Shown: piece by piece, positions 18,503-28,298 of the stretch | How the letters are laid out: each line of letters starts with the position of its first letter | Position numbering within the stretch: position 1 is the stretch's first letter | NCBI GenBank assembly: GCA_003819715.1 | Contig: RPQN01000021.1 | Location: 1 to 45,409, forward strand | DNA length: 45,409 bases | Reading direction: 5' to 3' | From: Ignavibacteriota bacterium | GTDB taxonomy: Bacteria > Bacteroidota > Ignavibacteria > UBA10030 | The notes under the pieces: generated by a model | Told to the model about the DNA's origin: nothing | The model's input: only the letters and a program-made list of their open reading frames with translations | The model's database searches: none | Position numbers and translations under genes: made by a program

Positions 18503-18976
18503 TTACTTTCCATATGAAGCCGGGGCAGGAGATGGTCCTGTCGACGCTTCTTTGTGCCGCAGTGCAGAAAACTCCAATGATGGTCCAAGCTCGCGGATTT
18601 CTTTGACGGTCGAATTCACAATGTCCGCCCACTTCGCCCCTTCCGCGGCGGACACCCACGAAAATTTTACCCGGCGCATATCGATTCCCATATATTCCAT
18701 CATATGCCGGAACACGACCCAGCGGCGGCGTGCATGGAAATTTCCGGAGGTATAGTGGCAGTCGTTCGGATGACAACCGGAAACGATCACGCCGTCGGCG
18801 CCCTGGGCGAATGCCTTCAGCAATAAATTATAATCGATGCGCCCGGTGCATGGAAACCGGACGATACGGACATTGGCGGCATACTTGATTCTGCTTGTAC
18901 CGGTCAAATCCGCTCCGGCATAGGTGCACCAGTTGCAGACAAAGGCGATTATTTTTGGTTCGAAATTATTTTCCAT
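18503..18976 (-). CDS. floxD: MvhD/FrhD-like hydrogenase iron-sulfur subunit (FloxD)
   Basis: PKIIAFVCNWCTYAGADLTGTSRIKY...RFPCTGRIDYNLLLKAFAQGADGVIVSGCHPNDCHY. Confidence 0.9.
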   Translation of the reverse strand: MENNFEPKIIAFVCNWCTYAGADLTGTSRIKYAANVRIVRFPCTGRIDYNLLLKAFAQGADGVIVSGCHPNDCHYTSGNFHARRRWVVFRHMMEYMGIDMRRVKFSWVSAAEGAKWADIVNSTVKEIRELGPSLEFSALRHKEASTGPSPAPASYGK

Positions 18977-18977
18977 A

Positions 18978-20975
18978 TCAATTCAATACTTCCAGGACTT
19001 CGGCAAAGAGTTGTTCATTGCTGTACCCCTGCAAATCAATCGACTTCGATTTACAAAATGCCACGCATGTTCCGCATCCCTGGCACAATCCGGGATTGAC
19101 GCGGGCAACGGTCTTCATCAATTTGCCGTCCCGTGTTCTGATTTCTTCCCGTTCAATGGCATGAAACGGACATGCCGATTGACACATAAAACAACCGGCA
19201 CATGTCGAATAGGCCGGCGGCGCAGTACGGTTCACCACGGCAATGACCGGCTCCCGCGTCAGTTCGGCACTTGAAAATAATCCGATGACTTTGCTTGCCG
19301 CCGCAGAGGCCTGGCTGACTGTCTCGGGAATATCCTTTGGCGACTGGCATGCCCCCGCAAGAAAAATTCCAGCGGTGTTCGTTTCCACCGGCCGCAATTT
19401 GGGATGGGCTTCCGAAAAGAAATGATGCGCATCATAACTCACATGGAGTTTTTGCGCAAGTTCTTCCGCCCCTTCATTGGCGACCCCGGCGGTGGCAAGC
19501 ACGACCATGTCGGCTTCAATTTCCACCTGCTGCGCTCCGAGCAGCGTATCTGCTCCGCGGACAATCAGTTTTCCATTGCGTTCATAGATGCGCGAAACGC
19601 GCCCGCGGATGTAGTGGACATGATCCTCTTCGATCGCGCGGCGGACAAACTCATCATACCCCTTCCCCGCCGCACGGATATCCATGTAAAAGACCGTGGC
19701 ATCGCCGTCATGCACTTTATGTTTGTAAAGCATCGCATGCTTCGCGGTATACATGCAGCAGATTTTTGAACAGTACTCGATGCCTTTCGCCGGATCACGC
19801 GAGCCTGCGCACGCGACAAAAACAATTTTTCTGGGCACCGTTCCGTCGGAAGGACGCTTTACTTCGCCGAGTGTCGGCCCGGACGCAGAAAGGATCCGTT
19901 CAAATTGCAGGCCCGTGACGACATCTTTATATTTGCCGTAACCGTATTCCGGGAAAAATGATGTCTCTTTAATAGTAAATCCCGTTGTGACCACGACGGA
20001 GCCGACCGGAATGTCGAGAAATTCATCCTGCTGATCGAAACGAATTGCCTGTGCCGGACATTTTGAAGCGCAGAATTTGCATTTTCCGGATTTAAAATAC
20101 GTGCATCGCGTGCGGTCGATGACCGGCTTATTGGGAACGGCCTGCGGGAACGGGACATAAATCGCCCCCCGCATACCCAGCCCGGTATTGAATTCGCTGG
20201 GTATTTTTTTTATGGGGCACGCCGTGGCACATTCACCGCAGCCGGTGCAAAGTTTTTCGTCGATACTTTTTGCTTTTTTACGGATCCGCGCGGTAAAGTT
20301 CCCGATAAATCCGGAAAGATGTTCCACTTCGGCGTAGGTGTAGAGGGTGATGTTCGGATTCTGTGCGACTTCCACCATGCGCGGTGTTAGAATACATTGG
20401 GAACAATCGAGCGTCGGAAATGTTTCCGAGAGCTGGGACATGTGGCCGCCGATAGACGGTTCACGTTCCACGAGTACTACTTTTTGTCCCGCATTGGCAA
20501 TATCGAGAGCCGCTTGAATTCCCGCAATTCCGCCGCCGATCACCAGAGCCGTTTTGGTGAGGGGAACCTTGATCGGAAAGAGCGGTTTGTTCCGTTTCAC
20601 TTTTTCAACCATCATCGAAACAAGGTCAACCGCTTTATCGGTGGTGGCATCGCCTTTGGCATGGACCCATGAACAGTGCTCGCGCAAATTCGCCATTTCG
20701 CACAGGTACGGATTTAATCCGGATTCGGAACAGGTCTTGCGGAACGTCGGTTCATGCATGCGCGGAGAACAAGCGGCGACAACGACGCCGGAAAGATTTT
20801 TTTCCCTGATGGCGTTCCGGATAAGATTTTGTCCGGGATCGGAGCACATATATTTATAATCGACGCTGTGGACCACCCCCGGGACGGAAGCAAGCGCCTT
20901 CGAAACTTTTCCACAATCCACCGTTGCACCGATGTTTTCACCGCAATGGCAGATAAATACTCCGATACGAGACAT
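18978..20975 (-). CDS. hdrA: heterodisulfide reductase subunit A-like flavoprotein
   Basis: GVFICHCGENIGATVDCGKV, VIGGGIAGIQAALDIANAGQKVVLVEREPSIGGHMSQLSETFPTLDCSQCILTPRMVEV, two C-terminal 4Fe-4S motifs. Confidence 0.95.
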   Translation of the reverse strand: MSRIGVFICHCGENIGATVDCGKVSKALASVPGVVHSVDYKYMCSDPGQNLIRNAIREKNLSGVVVAACSPRMHEPTFRKTCSESGLNPYLCEMANLREHCSWVHAKGDATTDKAVDLVSMMVEKVKRNKPLFPIKVPLTKTALVIGGGIAGIQAALDIANAGQKVVLVEREPSIGGHMSQLSETFPTLDCSQCILTPRMVEVAQNPNITLYTYAEVEHLSGFIGNFTARIRKKAKSIDEKLCTGCGECATACPIKKIPSEFNTGLGMRGAIYVPFPQAVPNKPVIDRTRCTYFKSGKCKFCASKCPAQAIRFDQQDEFLDIPVGSVVVTTGFTIKETSFFPEYGYGKYKDVVTGLQFERILSASGPTLGEVKRPSDGTVPRKIVFVACAGSRDPAKGIEYCSKICCMYTAKHAMLYKHKVHDGDATVFYMDIRAAGKGYDEFVRRAIEEDHVHYIRGRVSRIYERNGKLIVRGADTLLGAQQVEIEADMVVLATAGVANEGAEELAQKLHVSYDAHHFFSEAHPKLRPVETNTAGIFLAGACQSPKDIPETVSQASAAASKVIGLFSSAELTREPVIAVVNRTAPPAYSTCAGCFMCQSACPFHAIEREEIRTRDGKLMKTVARVNPGLCQGCGTCVAFCKSKSIDLQGYSNEQLFAEVLEVLN

Positions 20976-20990
20976 GGGAATTTCTACTCG

Positions 20991-21890
20991 TTATGAACCC
21001 GCCGCCGCTGTTTGCGCGGGCACGGTCTGCTGATCTTTACGTTTTCCGTGAATTGATACTTTTACAAAATGCCGGTGCAGGCCCAGGCTTCGTGCATCCA
21101 ATCCAAGAGCCAGCCCTATTGCCTGGGTGATATAGATTACCGGAATTGAAAATTTCTTCCCCGCTGCATATTCAATTTCTTTTCGGCGCATATCCAGATT
21201 GGAATGACACATCGGGCATGCGACGATAATCGCTTCCGCGCCGCGCGCTGCGGCATCTTCTAAAATGGCGCTGCACAGTTTTCCAACAATATCGGTACGG
21301 GCAATGGATAAACTTGCCCCGCAGCATTCGGTTTTCATTCCCCATTCCAGCGGCGTCGCGCCGATCCGCTTCATGAGTTCGTCCATCTGCATCGGATCTT
21401 CCCTTCGTTCTTCGCGGACAACGCCCGGGGGACGAACGAGCAGGCAGCCGTAATAACACACCACGGTATGGGGAAATGACGCGGGGAGTTTCTTTAGAAT
21501 CTCCGGCGTCAGCATGCGATTCAATACTTCCACAATATTCCGTACGGCGGTCGTTCCATGGTACGGCATCCCCAGCAATGCGCTCACGCTGGTTCGTGAG
21601 GCCTCATCGGCCGCCAGGTCTTTTTTTGCAGTAACAAGCCGGTTGAAGCATGCCGCGCATGGGACCAGCAGCTCGGGAAACTGTTGATTCTCCGCCTGGG
21701 CTAAAATTTGTGCCGGCAGGGCGAGAGCGAGGGCATGGTCAAGCTGATGTGCGGAACTTGCCCCGCAGCAATTCCAGCGTTCAAGTTCCTCCAATTCCAA
21801 TCCGAGGCGCGGTGCAATGGCGCGAAGGGATTCGGCGTATTCACGGGACGACCCTTCCAACGAACATCCGGGGTAGAGACCCATTTTCAT
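20991..21890 (-). CDS. hdrB: heterodisulfide reductase subunit B-like
   Basis: YPGCSLEGSSREY; two CCG motifs (WNCCGASSAH, ECCGASLS); CPMCHSNLD. Confidence 0.93.
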   Translation of the reverse strand: MKMGLYPGCSLEGSSREYAESLRAIAPRLGLELEELERWNCCGASSAHQLDHALALALPAQILAQAENQQFPELLVPCAACFNRLVTAKKDLAADEASRTSVSALLGMPYHGTTAVRNIVEVLNRMLTPEILKKLPASFPHTVVCYYGCLLVRPPGVVREERREDPMQMDELMKRIGATPLEWGMKTECCGASLSIARTDIVGKLCSAILEDAAARGAEAIIVACPMCHSNLDMRRKEIEYAAGKKFSIPVIYITQAIGLALGLDARSLGLHRHFVKVSIHGKRKDQQTVPAQTAAAGS

Positions 21891-22462
21891 GATTCCTGTT
21901 CCTCCCTTTTCTGAAGGCCGGAAAAAATCCGGTTGACGAACCTGCTCTGGAAATGGGGAAGAAGCGATAATTTTCCTTTGTGGAACATGACCGGGGCGAG
22001 AACAACGTCCTGGAGGAAATGACGTGTGCGAAGTTTATAATCGGCAATGAGGCCTATTTCCCACAGCCGGCCGAAATTTCGGATGGTATCGATAAAGGAT
22101 TTGTGGAACGCGACGATATCTTTCGCGCGCGGATGAACCAGCGCCCGGTGGAGAGACTCGGCCCGAAGAACATCCATGACCTTTGGAAGATCCACTTCCA
22201 TGGGACATCGGGAGATGCACGTATGGCATGTGAGGCAGAGCCAGATGGAATAGCTGCTTAAAACCTTTTTATCGGATTCCGGATGCTGGTATTGAAGCAG
22301 GTGCAGAAGAACACTCGGGGCAGGATCCATTTCGTGGCCGGCGGGGCATCCTGCAGAACATTTCCCGCATTGGTAGCACCGCTGCACGAGTACACCGGAC
22401 TGTTGATGGATGAGTCCGGCAAGGGAATCCGTTGTAACGCCATGGCCGACAGACATAATCAT
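21887..22462 (-). CDS. hdrC: heterodisulfide reductase subunit C-like
   Basis: CYQCGKCSAGCPAG and CLTCHTCISRCPMEVDLPKVMDVLRA. Confidence 0.92.
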   Translation of the reverse strand: MIMSVGHGVTTDSLAGLIHQQSGVLVQRCYQCGKCSAGCPAGHEMDPAPSVLLHLLQYQHPESDKKVLSSYSIWLCLTCHTCISRCPMEVDLPKVMDVLRAESLHRALVHPRAKDIVAFHKSFIDTIRNFGRLWEIGLIADYKLRTRHFLQDVVLAPVMFHKGKLSLLPHFQSRFVNRIFSGLQKREEQES

Positions 22463-22899
22463 TCCTCATGTTGCGCAGGAATCGGAATGAGCGGAGGATG
22501 GTGCTGTGGTGGGAAATGATATCGGGTTCGCTGCTGTTCATGGCAAGAAACCGATAAGAAAAATCTACAAACGATTGCAGCAATTTCTCAAAAACACTTT
22601 TACTTCTTAGAAACTGATTCCCATCATTTTTAAAAATAATTTAAGTTTTCTTATCCTTCGTTCTGAGTCAAGTTATTCCAATTCTCTACCAACACCATAA
22701 TGCATAAATATACAGATTAATCTGAATAATTAAAATTTTTCTATTGAAATATTTTTATTTTTTAATGAATATGCGTATCGAAATATTCTTTATTTGCAAA
22801 TTATTCTTAAGTCGGACGGGATTCACATGCAGGGGATGCGGCGTTGTCATAGACGAAGACACTGAACGCCGAAGAGGGCTCACGGAGCGTTATGCGTTT

Positions 22900-23523
22900 C
22901 TAAAATTTTTGAGCGTTCAGGAGTTCTTCCATTAATTCTTTTTTATTGGCGCGGGAGATCTGTCTGCCGTGGATGGAAAGTCCTTCAGACGCCCGGGCAC
23001 GCCGCCGCAATTCATGCACCGTCAGTACATCTAACTCCTTAAAATACGCCTGCATTTGCGGACTTAATCCTTCGGGCATGGGGAATGCTTCTTCATAAAC
23101 CGGCTCTTCCCCCGTCTCCCGGTTTCCCTCATCGGGAGCCGCATTTTTTTGTCCGAACGGTTCTTCTTTCTCCGGAAGAGTCTCCATGGTCCCTTCCGGC
23201 GAATGTTCATCGCCTTCGCCTGATTCGAGGCCAGTGTGCGTCTGCCGGCGTTTGGTGGAGATCAGATCTTCCAACCCCTCTCCGGGACGCGGAATAATAT
23301 GCCTGGAGACAAGTTCGCCCACACGCTGCGCAGCAGCGGCACCGGCGTCCACGGCAGAACGCACCGCCGCCGTATCACCGGAAATGGTCATAGTGACGAG
23401 AGCGCCCCCTGTGATTTCCTTGCCAAGTAAAACCACATTGGCGGTTTTGAGCATTGTGTCGGCAGCTTCAATCGCAGCAACCAATCCTTTGGTTTCTATG
23501 AAGCCAAGAGCAGCGTCACCCAT
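22900..23523 (-). CDS. BMC-domain shell protein with acidic linker and Rho_N/SAP-like C-terminal extension
   Basis: ALGFIETKGLVAAIEAADTMLKTANVVLLGKEITGGALVTMTISGDTAAVRSAVDAG; C-term LTVHELRRRARASEGLSIHGRQISRANKKELMEELLNA. Confidence 0.9.
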   Translation of the reverse strand: MGDAALGFIETKGLVAAIEAADTMLKTANVVLLGKEITGGALVTMTISGDTAAVRSAVDAGAAAAQRVGELVSRHIIPRPGEGLEDLISTKRRQTHTGLESGEGDEHSPEGTMETLPEKEEPFGQKNAAPDEGNRETGEEPVYEEAFPMPEGLSPQMQAYFKELDVLTVHELRRRARASEGLSIHGRQISRANKKELMEELLNAQKF

Positions 23524-23589
23524 GAGTGGATATCCGATAAAAAAAATCCCGGCGGTGTAACATTCGTCGGGAGGTTGGTCCAAAAAAAA

Positions 23590-23886
23590 TTATTTTTGTG
23601 CTGGACGTTTAGGGAGAATGGACTCCACATCACTGTGAGGACGCGGAATAACATGGACAGAGACCAGTTCACCGACACGCTGCGCCGCTGCTGCACCGGC
23701 ATCTGCTGCTGCCTTCACTGCACCGACATCGCCCCGTACCATGACGGTCACATATCCGCCGCCGATTTGTTCTTTTCCGATCAGTGTCACTTTAGCCGCC
23801 TTGACCATTGCATCGGCCGCTTCGATTGCGCCGACAAGTCCTTTGGTTTCGACCATGCCCAGTGCGTCTAATGAAATGTCTGACAT
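23590..23886 (-). CDS. BMC-H shell protein (EutM/PduA-like)
   Basis: [57 protein letters not shown]. Confidence 0.95.
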   Translation of the reverse strand: MSDISLDALGMVETKGLVGAIEAADAMVKAAKVTLIGKEQIGGGYVTVMVRGDVGAVKAAADAGAAAAQRVGELVSVHVIPRPHSDVESILPKRPAQK

Positions 23887-24101
23887 TGAATTTCTCCTTA
23901 CGTGTGTGGTCAGAATGGAAGATTCACGATGACGCCAATATAAAGAATGACCATCTGAATGTCAACAGAGCGCCCGCGGGGTGATCATCGGTTTTCTCTC
24001 TTGTAAATAAGAGTGCAGAATATCGGTGCAAAAAATAGAAGAATGAGCTATCTTTAGAGTAACGGGTTTGGTGAACGTTTCAACGGGACGCAGTGTGAAC
24101 G

Positions 24102-25301
24102 ATGACAGCAATGAATCAAACAGCACAACAGATCGCGCGTGAGTTGTTCGAGACGTACGATTCATACAAATTTGCAGAAATCCAATCCTGCCGGATCACT
24201 CATGCAGAACTGTTGAAATGGCTCCGTCCGTTAAAGGATCAACCGCTGTTGAAGAAGCTGCCGCTGGGAACTTCCGGTGAGGGACGAACGGTCTCGCTCT
24301 ATACCGTCGGCGACGGACCGGTAAAAGTCATGCTCTGGTCACAAATGCACGGAGATGAACCTACTGCCACGATGGCGCTCCTGGATATATTTAATTTCTT
24401 CACCGTGCATCAGGACCATGTGGTGACGAAAACGATCCGTGAAAAATTAACGCTTCTCATCATTCCGATGCTCAACCCGGATGGTGCAGAACGATTTACC
24501 CGGCGAACGGCGCAGCTCGTCGACATCAACCGTGACGCCCTGGCACTGGAGACTCCGGAAGCGCGGATTCTCCGGGATGTGTGCAATAAATATCAACCGG
24601 ACTATGGATTTAATCTTCACGATCAGGACCCGCGGTTGACGGTCGGCACCACCAAAAAAATTTCCGCCATGGCCCTGCTCGCACCGCCGGTCGATGAAGC
24701 AGGAACAGATACACCGGTGAGAGCGAGAGCGAAAAAAGTCGCGTCCCTCCTGGCGCAGCTCTTCGCACTGTTTATCCCCGGCCAGATCGCAAAATGGGAC
24801 GACACGTATGAACCCCGGGCATTCGGCGACGCGATTCAATCGTGGGGGACCAGCACGGTGCTGGTGGAATCCGGCGGTTGGAAAGGCGATCCCAACAAAT
24901 TCTTCATCCGCAAGCTGAATTGTATTGCCCTGCTGTCCGCGTTATATGCCATCGCGACCGGCGAGACAGCACAGGCAGACGCCGGGATCTATGAGCAAAT
25001 ACCGGTCAATATGAAATTGGCATGCGACCGGATTATCAGGAATGCGGTATTGCAATTGAACAACCAGACCGCTCCGCTCAAAGTCGATATCGGAATCAAT
25101 ATCGACACGCGAAAAAACGCCTCCGCGGATTCGCTGGAACAGGTTGCCACGATTGTTGAGATTGGAGACCTCCGGACGTTTATTGCATTGGAGGAAGAGA
25201 CCGATGTACAGGGAGCGGAGCTTGACGCAGCCAGAATCATACTCGACCAGCCTTTTTCCGTACGTGAGATACCGATGCTCTTAACTCAAGTGGCGGCATG
25301 A
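24102..25301 (+). CDS. M14-family zinc carboxypeptidase-like protein
   Basis: LWSQMHGDEPTATMALLDIFNFF; IPMLNPDGAERFTRR; VDINRDA; GFNLHDQ; VLVESGGWKGD. Confidence 0.87.
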   Translation: MTAMNQTAQQIARELFETYDSYKFAEIQSCRITHAELLKWLRPLKDQPLLKKLPLGTSGEGRTVSLYTVGDGPVKVMLWSQMHGDEPTATMALLDIFNFFTVHQDHVVTKTIREKLTLLIIPMLNPDGAERFTRRTAQLVDINRDALALETPEARILRDVCNKYQPDYGFNLHDQDPRLTVGTTKKISAMALLAPPVDEAGTDTPVRARAKKVASLLAQLFALFIPGQIAKWDDTYEPRAFGDAIQSWGTSTVLVESGGWKGDPNKFFIRKLNCIALLSALYAIATGETAQADAGIYEQIPVNMKLACDRIIRNAVLQLNNQTAPLKVDIGINIDTRKNASADSLEQVATIVEIGDLRTFIALEEETDVQGAELDAARIILDQPFSVREIPMLLTQVAA

Positions 25302-25909
25302 TGGCTCACCAACGGGAAGATACCACGGCGGTCGCGAAAGCCCTTCTCAAGCGGCAGACAGAATTTGAAGCGGAAGCGTTCCCCCACAAGGATATCCTGC
25401 TCAACTTTGCCCTGCGCACCACCGGCGACGCGGATGACGCAAAAGACCTCCTCCAGGAAACGTTCATGAAAGCGTTTCGTTTTTGGGATAAGTACGAGAA
25501 GGGGACCAATATCCGCGCGTGGCTCTTCCGGATCATGAAAAATTCCTATATCAACCGCTACCGCAAGGAAACACGCGAACCGGGGATGGTGGACTACGAC
25601 GATGTCGAGAATTTTTATGATTCCATCCGGGACAACAGTACCGATTCCAACGATCTCCAGAAGCGACTGTTCAGCAACATGCTGAGCGACGAAGTGACCA
25701 CAGCCCTGCAATCCCTGCCGGAAGATTTTCGTACGGTCGTTATCTTGTGCGATATTGAACAGCTGACGTATGAAGAAATTTCAGATTTCTTAAACTGTCC
25801 CATCGGTACGGTACGGTCGCGTCTGCATCGCGGGAGGAAAATGCTGGAAGAGAAGCTCCGCGATTATGCAAAAGAGCGCGGCATCATTTCGGATGAACCG
25901 CTCGATTAA
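25298..25909 (+). CDS. ECF RNA polymerase sigma factor
   Basis: DAKDLLQETFMKAFRFWDKYEKGTNIRAWLFRIMKNSYINRYRK; LTYEEISDFLNCPIGTVRSRLHRGRKML; overlaps the upstream peptidase gene. Confidence 0.92.
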   Translation: MMAHQREDTTAVAKALLKRQTEFEAEAFPHKDILLNFALRTTGDADDAKDLLQETFMKAFRFWDKYEKGTNIRAWLFRIMKNSYINRYRKETREPGMVDYDDVENFYDSIRDNSTDSNDLQKRLFSNMLSDEVTTALQSLPEDFRTVVILCDIEQLTYEEISDFLNCPIGTVRSRLHRGRKMLEEKLRDYAKERGIISDEPLD

Positions 25910-25973
25910 CTCTTCCCTGATTTCATCTTCCGGCGATCCCTGCCGTTCATGGCGTCAACGGGTCCCTCTCTCC

Positions 25974-26675
25974 TCACATCCCCATCAGCAGCCGCTGCCC
26001 CAGTCTGGGCGGTAATGTCGTTTTTAATATTTTCCAGGAGGCGGTTTCCATATCGTACGGACATCGGATATTTTCGTAACTCCACCTCCTGGTATCGAAC
26101 AGTCCAAAGCTCAAATTCGTATTCCGGTCACGCGGCTGGCCGATGCTTCCGACATTAATGATAAACCGGTCTTCTTTGGTCACCTGCCCCTGCCCTGCGC
26201 CGGTAGAAAATATCGCGGGAATATGCGTATGGCCGATGAAGCATATCAATTCTGAAAAACACGGGAAGGCGGCAGCGGCACCCGCACGTTCAAGAATATA
26301 ATTCCATTCCGCCGGATCGCACGGTGAGGAATGGACAAAGAGGAGATCCTCCATGGTATGCGTGTGAGGGAGCTCAAGAAGGTATTCTGAATTTCTTTCG
26401 GTCAATTGTTCCCGGGTCCAATTGATCGCCGCGCGGGCATCATGCGTAAAGTGTTCCGTGAGGGCAGTATTTCGAACCGCTTCATCATGGTTGCCTTTGA
26501 TGACCACGGTACACCGTTGGCGCACGAGGTCGACACACTCATTGGGATTCGCCCCGTATCCGACGATATCACCAAGGCAGATGATCTCATCCACGTTGTG
26601 CTGATCGATTACCTCCATGGCTTTGGTCAATGCTTCAAGGTTGGAATGAATATCAGAGATGATCGCTAAACGCAT
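25974..26675 (-). CDS. metallophosphoesterase (YfcE-like)
   Basis: MRLAIISDIHSNLEAL, ICLGDIVGYGANPNECVDLVR, VIKGNHDEAV, CFIGHTHIPAIF. Confidence 0.93.
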   Translation of the reverse strand: MRLAIISDIHSNLEALTKAMEVIDQHNVDEIICLGDIVGYGANPNECVDLVRQRCTVVIKGNHDEAVRNTALTEHFTHDARAAINWTREQLTERNSEYLLELPHTHTMEDLLFVHSSPCDPAEWNYILERAGAAAAFPCFSELICFIGHTHIPAIFSTGAGQGQVTKEDRFIINVGSIGQPRDRNTNLSFGLFDTRRWSYENIRCPYDMETASWKILKTTLPPRLGQRLLMGM

Positions 26676-26878
26676 GATGATCGACGGAACCGGTTATCCT
26701 TTTGTCCAACTGACGTTCTTCGTTCCCCTGTCCGGAGGTGGTTCCCCTGGTTCCCGCCATCGCTCAAGGGTGTTTGCCCATTGGATGTGAATATAGGCAA
26801 ACTCGCTGTCCGATGCAATGTTCATTGCACTCCTACGAAACACTCCTTATATTGTCAGCGAGAACAAACTCATTTCCC

Positions 26879-28255
26879 ATGACCATCGCATTCTCCAACG
26901 AAAAAAAGTTTATTGCCCTGACCTCTGTTCTCGCGGCAATCTTCCTGACGGGCTTCAAACTGGGCATTGGATTATGGACGAACAGCCTGGGCATCCTTTC
27001 CGAAGCCGCGCACTCCGGACTTGATCTTCTCGCGGCGATCATTACATTCCTTGCGGTATCGTTCGCGGACCGCCCGGCGGACGAGGATCATCCGTACGGC
27101 CACGGAAAGCTCGAGAATATTTCTGCATTCATTGAAACGCTTCTCCTCGTCGTTACCTGTGCGTGGATTGTCTACGAAGGAGTGAGCCGGCTGCTTGCCC
27201 ATTCACACCATGTCGATACAAACGTCTGGAGCTTTATCGTCATGGGCGTGTCCATTGTCATTGATATCAGCCGGTCGCGCGCGCTGTACCGGGTTGCACG
27301 GAAACACAACAGCCAGGCGCTGGAAGCGGATGCGCTTCATTTTTCCAGCGATGTCTGGTCGTCGTTCACGGTGATCGTCGGATTATTCTTTGTCTGGCTG
27401 GGTTATCCCGAGTTCGATGCCGTTGCCGCTATCGGTGTCGCGCTCCTGGTCCTGTTTGTCAGCTACCGGCTTGGGCGCCGCACGATCGACGCGTTGATGG
27501 ACCGTGTGCCGCAAAGTCTCACAAAAGAAATCGAGCGTGCAATTCAATCGGTCGAAGGCGTCGAGGAACTGCGCAAGGTCCGCATCCGCAATTCCGGCGC
27601 GCATATGTTTGTGGATGCGGTTGTCGCCATCCGCAGGACCATTCCATTTCAAAGTGCGCATACCATCATGGACACGATCGAGCGGGCCATCCACGACATT
27701 CATCCCAATGCCGATGTGGTGGTGCATTCAGAACCGTTCGAATCGAAAGATGAAACGATTATTGATAAAATCCGGGTGATTGTCATGGATAAAGGCCTGC
27801 GTGCGCCGCATAATATTGAGGTGCAGCTTATCGACGGGAAATATTTTATCGATTTTGATATGGAATATGCGGAAGGCAAAAGCTTCACCGATGCCCATGA
27901 GACGACTTCTGAAATCGAACGGCAGATCCAGACCGCCATCCCCGCGGTCGGAAAGGTGACCATTCACATGGAAGAATATCATCCCTCCGAACGAATTCTC
28001 GTGGACGTCACTGCTGCCGAGACGACACTCTCCGCCGAAATTCAACGTGCGGTTGAGCAACATAACGATATTGCTGCCTGCACGGATTTGACCTTACTCC
28101 AGGAGGGGCATCAGTATAACGCAACGTTCACCTGCCAGATTGATAAAACAAAAACACTGGATGAGGTGCATCAGATCATTTCAGAGGTCGAATCATCGCT
28201 GTTCCGGCAATTCAAGCAGCTGCGAAGAGTTTTGATCCACGCCGAACCGAAGTAA
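26879..28255 (+). CDS. cation-efflux (CDF) transporter with extended cytoplasmic domain
   Basis: LWTNSLGILSEAAHSGLDLLAAIITFLAV, ALEADALHFSSDVWSSFTVIVG; long C-terminal region of three ZT_dimer-like segments. Confidence 0.9.
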   Translation: MTIAFSNEKKFIALTSVLAAIFLTGFKLGIGLWTNSLGILSEAAHSGLDLLAAIITFLAVSFADRPADEDHPYGHGKLENISAFIETLLLVVTCAWIVYEGVSRLLAHSHHVDTNVWSFIVMGVSIVIDISRSRALYRVARKHNSQALEADALHFSSDVWSSFTVIVGLFFVWLGYPEFDAVAAIGVALLVLFVSYRLGRRTIDALMDRVPQSLTKEIERAIQSVEGVEELRKVRIRNSGAHMFVDAVVAIRRTIPFQSAHTIMDTIERAIHDIHPNADVVVHSEPFESKDETIIDKIRVIVMDKGLRAPHNIEVQLIDGKYFIDFDMEYAEGKSFTDAHETTSEIERQIQTAIPAVGKVTIHMEEYHPSERILVDVTAAETTLSAEIQRAVEQHNDIAACTDLTLLQEGHQYNATFTCQIDKTKTLDEVHQIISEVESSLFRQFKQLRRVLIHAEPK

Positions 28256-28298
28256 TCCGTAAAGGGGATGGAATCCTTCATCCGCTGCACCTGCAAGG

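Noticed and set aside
15817-22462. Methanogenesis-type Hdr/Mvh cluster
   Set aside because: No mcr or NiFe large-subunit genes; presence of FloxA/B/C-like subunits fits Hdr-Flox better.
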